A stretch of 39,773 bases of DNA from Deltaproteobacteria bacterium. Lineage in GTDB: Bacteria > Desulfobacterota > Desulfobacteria > Desulfobacterales > JAFDMD01. The notes under the pieces are model-generated. The model was not told the origin of the DNA. It did no database searches and saw only the letters and a program-made list of their open reading frames with translations. Numbering within the stretch: the first letter of the stretch is position 1; every line of letters begins with the position of its first letter. Positions 32,412 to 39,773 of this stretch are shown here, piece by piece. The translations under genes and the position numbers were made by a program. The stretch spans positions 1 through 39,773 of the forward strand of contig JAFDMD010000007.1 of assembly GCA_019306185.1 (NCBI GenBank), written 5' to 3'.

Positions 32412-35408
32412 TTAACAATCAAGGTCTCCCTCTTTATAAGCGCCTTTTATATCCTCTACGCTAATCGAAACAATATTTTCGTTTTTACTTCCTTTTATAA
32501 TAAATTTTTTTTCATCGGTTGTTCTACCTATACAAAAACAAGGAAGCCCTTTAAAAATTCTTTCTATCTTTTTTTGATTTTCAGATTTTACGCTTATTAT
32601 AAATCTGCCCGAAGATTCGGAAAATAATAAAGCGTTGTTTCTTATCTTTTTTGGCGATATGATTTTATTTAAATCAATCTCCGCCCCGATTTCTCCTGCG
32701 GCGCAGCAAAGCGCAAGATGAACCCCAAGCCCGCCTCTATATATGCCTCGAGCCGAAGATATAAGAGATTTTTTTATTGCGGCGCAAAGGGCGTTATATA
32801 ATGATAAAGATTTTTTTAAATTATCTGTTTTCGGAACATTTAAGCCTGTATAACCAAGCGTCTCGTAATAGGCGGAGCCTCCGAGTTCATTTTTTGTATT
32901 TCCGAGCAGATATATAATATCTTCCGAATTTTTAAAGTCCATAGTAACGCATTTTCTTATATCATCTACTATGCTTACCGAAGAAAAGCATAATGTTTCC
33001 GGCGCGGATATTTTATATATGTTTCCGTCCCGATCCGGTATTTGCCCGTCCGCATACATGCTATCTTTGCCGGAAATAAGCGGGATTTTATAAGCCGAGC
33101 ATATTTTTTTTAACGCAATGCAAGAACGAACCAATTTTGCCGCTTTTAATTTGCCGTCCGGATTATTTTTTTTATCGTATCTTATGTCGGGCCAGCAAAA
33201 ATTATCTACTCCGCTTATATCTTCGATATTTCCGCCTACCGATATAACTCGTCTTGCCGCCTCGTCCACAACCGCAAGCGTCATATAATAGGTATCTATT
33301 TTAGAATAAAAAGGAAGTATTCCGTTTGCAAAGGCTATTCCTTTATAAGAATTAAAATCCGGTTTTATTACGACCGCATCCGAAAAAACGTCTCTGTTTT
33401 TTCCTATAAGCGGCTTTATAACGCTTTGCCCTAACACTTCATGATCATATTGTCTTATAACCGCTTCCTTTGAAGATATATTGCGGCTTTTTAAAATATT
33501 TTTTAATAATCGGTTATAATCTTTCGGCTCTGTTAGCGCCGGTTCAAATAATCCTCTTTTTTTCGGCGAAATCCATACCGCGTCGAATTGAGATTGCGCA
33601 AAACCGTTTTTTAAAAAATCAAGATTTATATAAGCTAACGTTTTTTCTTTATAGGTTACATGCAAAAAGCCGCTTTTGGTATATTCTCCTATTACGGAGC
33701 TTTTAACTCCATGCTTTTTTGAAATGCGCATAAATTTTTTAAGATTGTTCGGCGATATTGCAAGCGTCATTCTTTCTTGAGATTCCGAAACCCATATTTC
33801 CCAAAAATCAAGAGTATTATATTTTAAAGGAACCTTTGAAAGATCAACCTTAGCGCCGCCGGAAATATATGCGGATTCGGTAACCGAGCCGGATAATCCG
33901 CCCGCGCCGTTGTCTGTAATATATTCAATTAATCCTTTATCTCTCGCTTCAATAATAAGATCCTGCATCTTTTTTTGAGTATAAGGATCGCCTATTTGAA
34001 CATGACTTGCAGGAGTATCCGCAGATAATATTTCGGAAGATGCCGTAGCGCCGTGAATGCCGTCTTTGCCTACCAATCCGCCGGACATTATTATAAGATG
34101 CCCCGCTTCCGCCTTTTTTATTTCCGAAGGCTCTTTTTTTATTTTTGCCGGCATTATTCCTAACGCTGTTACAAAAACAAGACTTTTTCCTATATATTTA
34201 TCATTAAAAAGAATAGCGCCGAAACAGGTTGGAACTCCGCTTTTGTTGCCTCCGTCTTTTACCCCTTCTATTACTCCGTCTAAAAGCCGTTTCGGATGAA
34301 GCGTCGGTTTTAAATTTCCTTTATAATTAATGTCGCCTACGCAAAACCCGAAGCTTCCCATTATAGGCTTTGCCCCTTTTCCCGCCCCCATTATATCTCT
34401 AAAAACTCCGAGTATGCCGGTAATAGCTCCGCCGTAAGCTTCTAAATTAGACGGCGAATTATGAGTTTCGCCTGTAACCGCATAATTATAACGTTTGTTA
34501 AAACGAACTATTCCTGCGTTATCCCATAATACGGAAACAATCTCTTTTTTATTTTTTTTAAGCTTTAATGTCGGTTTTTTTATATACTGCTCAAAAAGAT
34601 TATTAATTGTTAAGCTTTTGCCCGTATCCTTGTCAACGTAACGGTACAAACCTTTAAAGGTATTATGACAACAATGATCGCTTCTTGCCTGAGCTATACA
34701 TTCCAGCTCCAAATCGGTAGGTTTGCTTAAATTATATTTTGCCCTTGTCTGTAATATTTTATTATCCTTAAAATAAGAAAAAATTGCAAAAATATCCTTT
34801 TGAAAAAGAGGTATCCCTCTTTTTTTAAGTATCAAGTTTAAAGCGTTTGCGGAGGCTGCGGATATTATTTCAAGTTGCGGCTTATAACCTTCTTCTATTT
34901 GCGGAATAATATCGGCTATCCCTTTTTTAAAATCGATTTCCTTATTATTATATATTTTTGTCGCGGATATTATACTATTTGATAAAAGTTCCTCCGCAAT
35001 CTTTTTAATATCTTCATAAGCAAGGTTTGCGCCTTGTATGCAGTATCTTGTTGAAGTATGAATAGAATCTTTTTTACCGAATCTTTTAATCTTTAAAAAA
35101 TCCTCGATAGCCTCTTTTGCGCAATCCGCGCTATTATCTTTTACGCCGGATTTATACCCTACTTGAATTGTCCAATCAAAACTTATAGGCAAAAAATTAT
35201 AAGAAAAAATTTGAGTAACCGGATTTGTAAATTCTTCGGCTATAAAATCAAGCTCTTTTGCCGATAAATCCGCGTTAAAAGCTATAACATTGATAACTCG
35301 GATATTTTCCATATCAATATTAAAATACTCTTTTGCCTTTTTTTTAATCTTTGCGCCTTCCGCGTCAAAAATATCCGGCTTTAAAGCTATTTCCAATATA
35401 TGCGGCAT
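32412..35408 (-). CDS. purL: Phosphoribosylformylglycinamidine synthase, long PurS-PurL type
   Basis: 998 aa. It converts FGAR to FGAM in purine synthesis using ATP and ammonia. The N-terminal approximately 170 residues hold PurS-like strands (MPHILEIALKPDIFDAEGAK, then FDWTIQVGYKSGVKD). The PurL synthetase core follows, with ARSDHCCHNTFKG, the nucleotide loop ETHNSPSNLEAYGGAITG, CFGAILFN, and a second half with DNFCWPDIRY and ISGKDSMYADG. No glutaminase domain is present, so a separate PurQ must supply ammonia. The serine after ETHN replaces the histidine of short PurL but is, as I recall, normal for this long class. It follows the methyltransferase gene by 24 bases. Confidence 0.93.
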   Translation of the reverse strand: MPHILEIALKPDIFDAEGAKIKKKAKEYFNIDMENIRVINVIAFNADLSAKELDFIAEEFTNPVTQIFSYNFLPISFDWTIQVGYKSGVKDNSADCAKEAIEDFLKIKRFGKKDSIHTSTRYCIQGANLAYEDIKKIAEELLSNSIISATKIYNNKEIDFKKGIADIIPQIEEGYKPQLEIISAASANALNLILKKRGIPLFQKDIFAIFSYFKDNKILQTRAKYNLSKPTDLELECIAQARSDHCCHNTFKGLYRYVDKDTGKSLTINNLFEQYIKKPTLKLKKNKKEIVSVLWDNAGIVRFNKRYNYAVTGETHNSPSNLEAYGGAITGILGVFRDIMGAGKGAKPIMGSFGFCVGDINYKGNLKPTLHPKRLLDGVIEGVKDGGNKSGVPTCFGAILFNDKYIGKSLVFVTALGIMPAKIKKEPSEIKKAEAGHLIIMSGGLVGKDGIHGATASSEILSADTPASHVQIGDPYTQKKMQDLIIEARDKGLIEYITDNGAGGLSGSVTESAYISGGAKVDLSKVPLKYNTLDFWEIWVSESQERMTLAISPNNLKKFMRISKKHGVKSSVIGEYTKSGFLHVTYKEKTLAYINLDFLKNGFAQSQFDAVWISPKKRGLFEPALTEPKDYNRLLKNILKSRNISSKEAVIRQYDHEVLGQSVIKPLIGKNRDVFSDAVVIKPDFNSYKGIAFANGILPFYSKIDTYYMTLAVVDEAARRVISVGGNIEDISGVDNFCWPDIRYDKKNNPDGKLKAAKLVRSCIALKKICSAYKIPLISGKDSMYADGQIPDRDGNIYKISAPETLCFSSVSIVDDIRKCVTMDFKNSEDIIYLLGNTKNELGGSAYYETLGYTGLNVPKTDNLKKSLSLYNALCAAIKKSLISSARGIYRGGLGVHLALCCAAGEIGAEIDLNKIISPKKIRNNALLFSESSGRFIISVKSENQKKIERIFKGLPCFCIGRTTDEKKFIIKGSKNENIVSISVEDIKGAYKEGDLDC

Positions 35409-35432
35409 AGTTTTATTTTTTTCTCTAAATCT

Positions 35433-36347
35433 TTACGGACTGACGCTTACAGACCCGATTTTTTGATTGAAAAGAGAAATTTGCTTGGCTTTTTTCCTGT
35501 TTAAGTTTTTTTTATAAACAACCGTAAAATTAGTTACTAACGCTTCTAACATAGGATTCCGATTTTTCTCGTAACCTCCTACATGATAAAAATGCTCTTT
35601 TGTAATAACGTCAAAAGAACTCCAAAGCGTATCAAGATATTTGTTTTTACGATAATCATTGCTATGCCAAGTGGAGAGAATAAACATACTTTTACAATTT
35701 TTTAAAAACGCGTTTAATCTCATCTCGGATTTTTCGTTCCATCCGTTATAATAGTCTACATGACGTCCTATATAAGGAGGATCGCAATAAATAATATCTC
35801 CTTTTGAAGCGTTAGTTATTATTTTTTCAAAATCTTGACATATAAACTCATAATCGTAACATTTAATTAAATTTTGAATATATGAAACCTGATTAACAAT
35901 CTCAGTTATGTATGATCGGGCAAATCTTTCCGGCTTTTTGCAAAACGGAACATTAAAACCGCCTTTACCGTTAAAACGTATCATACCGTTGAAACATGAA
36001 CGGTTAAGAAAATCCAAAGGTTCTTGATTTTTGTTAAATCTTTCTCTTACCTCGTAATAATAGTCCTCCCCGTTTTCCTTAAGTTTTTTTCCTTCGCTTT
36101 TAAGAAAGCTTTTTACGGTAGAAGGGGCAATTGCTCCGCTTTTAATTGCGTTATAAAAATTTATCAGGTGCGGATTTATATCGCATAAAATAGCCTTGCG
36201 AGGCTGAACATTAAAAGCGACAACGCCGGATCCCATAAACGGCTCTATCCATTCTCCTTTGAAGTCGTCTGGAATAACATTTTTAATCCAATCGGATAAT
36301 TTTGTCTTTATACCCTGACATTTAATAGGCGGAACTATAACTTTCAT
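35433..36347 (-). CDS. EcoRV-type DNA adenine N6-methyltransferase (Dam/D12 class), predicted GATATC
   Basis: 304 aa. SAM-binding motif I EPFMGSG is at residues 35-41 and the catalytic DPPY at 189-192, the alpha-class order. The whole chain tracks M.EcoRV as I remember it: VPPIKxQGIKTKL at the start, VVAFNV, CDx[51 protein letters not shown]. It should methylate the first adenine of GATATC and protect the host. All motifs are intact. Its ATG overlaps the stop of the damaged endonuclease gene (ATGA). It is now probably an orphan methyltransferase. Specificity is inferred from similarity. Confidence 0.93.
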   Translation of the reverse strand: MKVIVPPIKCQGIKTKLSDWIKNVIPDDFKGEWIEPFMGSGVVAFNVQPRKAILCDINPHLINFYNAIKSGAIAPSTVKSFLKSEGKKLKENGEDYYYEVRERFNKNQEPLDFLNRSCFNGMIRFNGKGGFNVPFCKKPERFARSYITEIVNQVSYIQNLIKCYDYEFICQDFEKIITNASKGDIIYCDPPYIGRHVDYYNGWNEKSEMRLNAFLKNCKSMFILSTWHSNDYRKNKYLDTLWSSFDVITKEHFYHVGGYEKNRNPMLEALVTNFTVVYKKNLNRKKAKQISLFNQKIGSVSVSP

Positions 36348-37195
36348 AAAGCCTTCTTTCTTTTTTTTGCTTTGGGAACAATTAAGGATATATCGCCGTT
36401 ACGATATTTAACAAAATCTTCCAAATTTCTTATCTTTTCTGTTTTGCCATTATTTTTAGCAATACTGATCTTGTTATAATTCATCCAATAATCGTCAAAC
36501 CATTTTTCTCCGAGTTCGGAGAAAACTCCCCTGCCGCTGATAATATCCGAAATCTTATTTATGCTTCCTATATTCGCAGTGTTTCCGCTTCCGCTTTTAT
36601 CGCTTGCTATATTCCATTTTTCGGCGACAAAAAATTAAAAGTCTTTAATTACGGATGTAATGGATATTAGATCGTCTATTTTATATATTTCCGTTTCTTT
36701 AATAGTTTTTCCGCTATGCCTGCTATAAATTATACCAAGACAAAAATGTCCTTTATATTCTCCGTAAGGAAATTGTATATTCTTTTTGCTTGCTCAATTT
36801 ATAAAATATTCGCCGTGTGATCCGAGAGTAAAACCATTGCAATATTCGGGGTTATTAGCAAGGCGATAAGTTGTTTTAAAATCAACGGCAAATTTTATTG
36901 CTTCCTCTTTTTCATAAATAAAAGAAATATCGGGATAATAATTTTGATGATCCGCTAATACTATTTTAAAGTTATTATCTTCGGCAAATTTCAATATCTT
37001 ATGAAAAATATGTATTTCCAAAATTTTTGAAATAATTTTTGTATCCGTAGAAATAGTATATATATTTTTAAAAACGTCAATAAAGCCTTTAATTGTCCAA
37101 TCCCCATGTTCAGTAACTATCTCCTTGTTTAAAGAGGATACGAATTTAGATAATTTATTAAAAAAATCAGCTTTTATTTCAAACAAATCTTTCAT
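36344..37195 (-). pseudogene. EcoRV-like type II restriction endonuclease, two in-frame stops
   Basis: One frame of 284 codons reads through as an EcoRV homologue except for TGA at 36794-36796 (codon 134) and TAA at 36635-36637 (codon 187). The first part has the PD-D-x-K site: Asp89 in NYYPD, Asp105 and Lys107 in VDFKTTY, with the same 16-residue spacing as Asp74/Asp90/Lys92 of EcoRV. The parts after the stops contain FPYGEYKGH, EKWNIA and SGSGNTANIGSI, matching YPFDQYIAHW, DKWVIA and AGSGNTTNIGSI of EcoRV. The start at 37195 has GGGGAG upstream. The TAA aligns with a lysine, so one base change explains it. The 133-residue product would keep the active site but lose much of the fold. Confidence 0.92.
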
Positions 37196-37211
37196 TAAAA
37201 ACTCCCCTTCC

Positions 37212-39773
37212 TCAAGCCAACGCGTCATAAATAGCCGTTTTTAACCCTTCAATCTTATCAGGGGAAACTATTTTTTCGCCGTATAAATTTCTTACATAAA
37301 AAACGTCTATTATTCTGTCCGCTTTAGTGGCTATTTTTGCGATCCTAATATCTATATCTTTCTCGAATATTGCATCTGTTATTCTAAATAAAATATCCGG
37401 CGCATTGTAAGTGGTAACCTCTATAATCGAAAAAAATTTAGATATATTATTATTTATATGGGCATTATCCGCCTTATTTTCCCCCTTGTTTTTATCTCTT
37501 TCGATATTATAATCTCTTTTTCTTTTTTTAAGAGCCTCTTTTATATTAAGTTTTCCTGCAAGAGCAAATCCAATATCTATCGCCGCTTTTTTCCATTTTT
37601 CTTTTTCAAAAATCTTATCTTGCGGGGGCTTGACTTTAAAAATATCCAGCGCAATCCCGTTTGTCCAAGTATTAATATTAGCGTCCAATATCTCTATTCC
37701 GTTTAATGTAAGTACTCCTGCAATTTTAGAAAAAAGTCCTGGTTTATCTTGGGCGCACAAGGTAATTTTTCTTGTATCCGATTCAATTACCTTTTTTATA
37801 TGCCATACAAAACTATTATTTTTTAATCTCCCGTATAATTTTATATGATCCTTTATATCTTTTATATCCGTATATAAAAGGTATCTCGGAGACATTGCCT
37901 TAAAAACGGACGAATTTAACGGAATAATCTCCTTTTTTTTCTCCTCGATTATCTCAATTGTTTGTTCGCTTGCCAATTCTCCTTTATCGATTATATTGTA
38001 GGTTTTAAAAAAAATATCCTGTAGCAAAGCCTCCGTCCATTTATTCCAAGCTTTAGGTCCTGTGGCTATCGAATCCGCGACCGTTAAAAGATACAACATT
38101 GCAAGACGCTTAATACTTTTTATTTTACGCGCGCAAAAAATAGCGGTTCCTTCGTCCTGTATATCTCTTCTTGTCGCGGTTTTTATTAAAAAAAGATGAT
38201 TCTCTATTAAAAAAGATACTACGTCTATATCTTTGGTTTTTAATTTTTTACGTTTTAAAATTTCGGTCGCAATCTTTGCGCCTATTTTAGAATGCTCGCC
38301 TACGGAATACCCCTTGCCTATATCGTGTAAAAGCGCCGCCCATAAAAGAGGCTTTTTATTTTCAAGAGTCGTATAAAGCTCGTCGCAAAGCGCGTCCGAT
38401 GTTATATCTTCGGATCTTCCAAAGCGTTTAATTGTTTTAAGAGTATAAATAGAATGCTTGTCTACCGGATATAAATGATAATCGTTATATTGTATCAAAT
38501 CCGTTATCTCTTTAAATTCCGGTATATATTTAACCAAAACCCCTATATTTAACATTAAGTTTAAGGGGTTGAAATCGGATAATGGCGCAAGAAGTATATT
38601 TTCAAAAGACTTTAAAATTTCCGGCGAGTTTTGATATTTTCCCTCTATTAAATATAAAAAATCTTCGGTAACCCTGTTTGCTTCCGCGCTTAACGGAATA
38701 TTCAGTTTTGCGCTGTATTCAAAAATTTTAATTAAAAGTTTCGGATCTTCCAATATCGCTTCCGAAGAGACGTATTGAATATACCCCTCTTTTATTACAA
38801 GCCTTTTATCCGGTTTATCTACTTGTTTATCTTTAATCCTCTCCGTTCTCGATCTACATTTTTCATATATAAAAATTAAAAAAAGATATTTTATAAACTC
38901 CATTCTATTATGAAGAATTCCCAAAAAAACCTCTACCGGCTTTCTATTTTTTTCTTGAGTAAAACCCATATCCAAAGCAGCAGGCATCTGATACTCTTTA
39001 TAAAAGTAATCGCATTTTCTTTTTGTAATATAATGAAGCCTGTTTCTCACGTTCCATATAAAATCAAGACAATCCTTTAATCTGTTAAACTCTTCATGCG
39101 AAAATATGCCAACGCGTTCCAGGTCTTTGAAATCTTTAAGCCCGAATTTAATACGAGCTATCCATAATATAGTATGATAATCTCTAAGCCCGCCTTTTCC
39201 CTCTTTTAAATTCGGCTCCAACAAATATGAAGAATCTCCGAATTTTTTATGGCGTTTTCTATTTGTTTCTATAAGCCAATCCGTTATTGTTTGAGATTCG
39301 GACGATTCTAATTTCTCCTTAAGATTTTTTACAAGCTTTAAATATAAACCCTTATTTCCGCATACAAATCGCGAATCAAGCAAAGCCGTAAAAGTTTCAA
39401 AATGCTCCTTTTCAATCTTTATCGGCTCATTTACATTTTTAAAAGAATATCCCAATTCAAACTTCAAATCCCATAAAGGATATACAACCTCGCTTATAAA
39501 ATCTTCGGAACTCTTCGGAATGCCCTCTTCAAACAGAATCATTATATCAATATCCGAGCATATCGCCTGCTCCCTTCTTCCGTAACCTCCCAAAGCTACA
39601 ATTGCATACCTTTCAATATCCGGCTTAATACTTTTATTTCCGCCCGCAACCTCAAATGCAGATTTAAAATATTCGTCTATTAATCCGCAATGCTTATATA
39701 AAAAATCGGAAGACTTATTTTGTAAAAATAAATTTATAAGCCCTTCTCTTTTCTCTTCCAATATTTTTATAGG
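37212..39773 (-). CDS. glnD: GlnD, bifunctional PII uridylyltransferase/uridylyl-removing enzyme (start uncertain at window edge)
   Basis: It senses glutamine and attaches or removes UMP on PII proteins, controlling nitrogen assimilation. Visible in order: the nucleotidyltransferase motif GGYGRREQAICSDIDIMI near the N-terminus; KEGKGGLRDYHTILWIA; the HD phosphohydrolase site WAALLHDIGKGY; and two C-terminal ACT domains beginning about CAQDKPGLFSKIAGVL and TTYNAPDILFRITDAIF. A lysine/asparagine-rich linker separates the ACT domains. The frame is open to the right edge; a TTG at 39761 would give 849 aa, close to family length, but the true start may lie outside. The endonuclease pseudogene begins 16 bases after its stop. 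Confidence 0.95.
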   Translation of the reverse strand, partial: PIKILEEKREGLINLFLQNKSSDFLYKHCGLIDEYFKSAFEVAGGNKSIKPDIERYAIVALGGYGRREQAICSDIDIMILFEEGIPKSSEDFISEVVYPLWDLKFELGYSFKNVNEPIKIEKEHFETFTALLDSRFVCGNKGLYLKLVKNLKEKLESSESQTITDWLIETNRKRHKKFGDSSYLLEPNLKEGKGGLRDYHTILWIARIKFGLKDFKDLERVGIFSHEEFNRLKDCLDFIWNVRNRLHYITKRKCDYFYKEYQMPAALDMGFTQEKNRKPVEVFLGILHNRMEFIKYLFLIFIYEKCRSRTERIKDKQVDKPDKRLVIKEGYIQYVSSEAILEDPKLLIKIFEYSAKLNIPLSAEANRVTEDFLYLIEGKYQNSPEILKSFENILLAPLSDFNPLNLMLNIGVLVKYIPEFKEITDLIQYNDYHLYPVDKHSIYTLKTIKRFGRSEDITSDALCDELYTTLENKKPLLWAALLHDIGKGYSVGEHSKIGAKIATEILKRKKLKTKDIDVVSFLIENHLFLIKTATRRDIQDEGTAIFCARKIKSIKRLAMLYLLTVADSIATGPKAWNKWTEALLQDIFFKTYNIIDKGELASEQTIEIIEEKKKEIIPLNSSVFKAMSPRYLLYTDIKDIKDHIKLYGRLKNNSFVWHIKKVIESDTRKITLCAQDKPGLFSKIAGVLTLNGIEILDANINTWTNGIALDIFKVKPPQDKIFEKEKWKKAAIDIGFALAGKLNIKEALKKRKRDYNIERDKNKGENKADNAHINNNISKFFSIIEVTTYNAPDILFRITDAIFEKDIDIRIAKIATKADRIIDVFYVRNLYGEKIVSPDKIEGLKTAIYDALA

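Noticed and set aside
36635-36796. Stop-codon recoding (selenocysteine or read-through) in the EcoRV-like endonuclease
   Set aside because: The two stops are different codons (TGA and TAA), neither falls on a catalytic residue, and a TAA aligned with a lysine is best explained by a single mutation.
1-39773. CRISPR arrays, tRNA or rRNA genes, complete insertion sequences
   Set aside because: No regularly spaced direct repeats, cloverleaf-like segments, conserved rRNA stretches or transposase genes were seen on reading both strands.

Overview
The window is AT-rich DNA from a Gram-negative, probably anaerobic bacterium. Outer-membrane genes (lolC-type permease, lolD, bamA, ompH/skp, lpxD) lie in the order I associate with Deltaproteobacteria/Desulfobacterota. 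BamA carries an extra N-terminal domain of the kind I recall from that group. An HdrA/NuoEFG-like flavin and iron-sulfur module points to anaerobic electron-transfer metabolism. The phylum is an inference; another low-GC Gram-negative anaerobe is possible. Two genes are clearly broken (lpxD and an EcoRV-type endonuclease), and there is one gene remnant, so some gene decay or local assembly error is present. LAYOUT. Bases 1-12588 are one long minus-strand run. Read in transcription order it is: a secreted small protein, pepA, an orphan gspF/pilC-like gene, an OLD-family nuclease, the lolC-type permease, lolD, bamA, ompH, a broken lpxD, and an AAA/ABC-type ATPase that runs off the left edge. Bases 12912-16526 are plus strand: an HrgA-like putative restriction endonuclease, a small gene remnant, then a four-gene lipoprotein operon (CsgG-like, an unrecognised lipoprotein, DUF4810, DUF799/GNA1162). 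Bases 16586-23701 are minus strand: an FGGY sugar kinase, cmoB, cmoA, a 729-bp gap with two inverted-repeat elements, tsaB and lon. A plus-strand prepilin peptidase follows at 23964-24794. Bases 24856-30376 hold the minus-strand electron-transfer operon (NuoE-, NuoF- and NuoG/HoxU-like proteins, then an HdrA-MvhD fusion), closed by a clear hairpin terminator. Bases 30831-32212 hold two plus-strand accessory genes: a DinD/BRO-type protein and a membrane-anchored beta-rich protein. Bases 32412-39773 are minus strand: glnD (start at or beyond the right edge), an EcoRV-like R-M pair with a dead endonuclease, and a long PurS-PurL-type purL. HOW IT FITS TOGETHER. The housekeeping content covers outer-membrane biogenesis, tRNA modification (cmoAB, tsaB), proteolysis (lon, pepA), purine synthesis, nitrogen sensing and flavin-based electron transfer. 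Single defence-type genes are slotted between housekeeping genes rather than forming one island. The clearest unusual signals are four. First, the EcoRV-like endonuclease has two in-frame stops beside an intact methyltransferase, and by my manual scan the site GATATC is nearly absent from the window. Second, lpxD has an out-of-frame internal deletion. Third, the HdrA-MvhD fusion has lost two expected cysteine ligands. Fourth, there is an approximately 186-bp imperfect palindrome with a perfect core. I saw no CRISPR array, rRNA, tRNA or complete insertion sequence.
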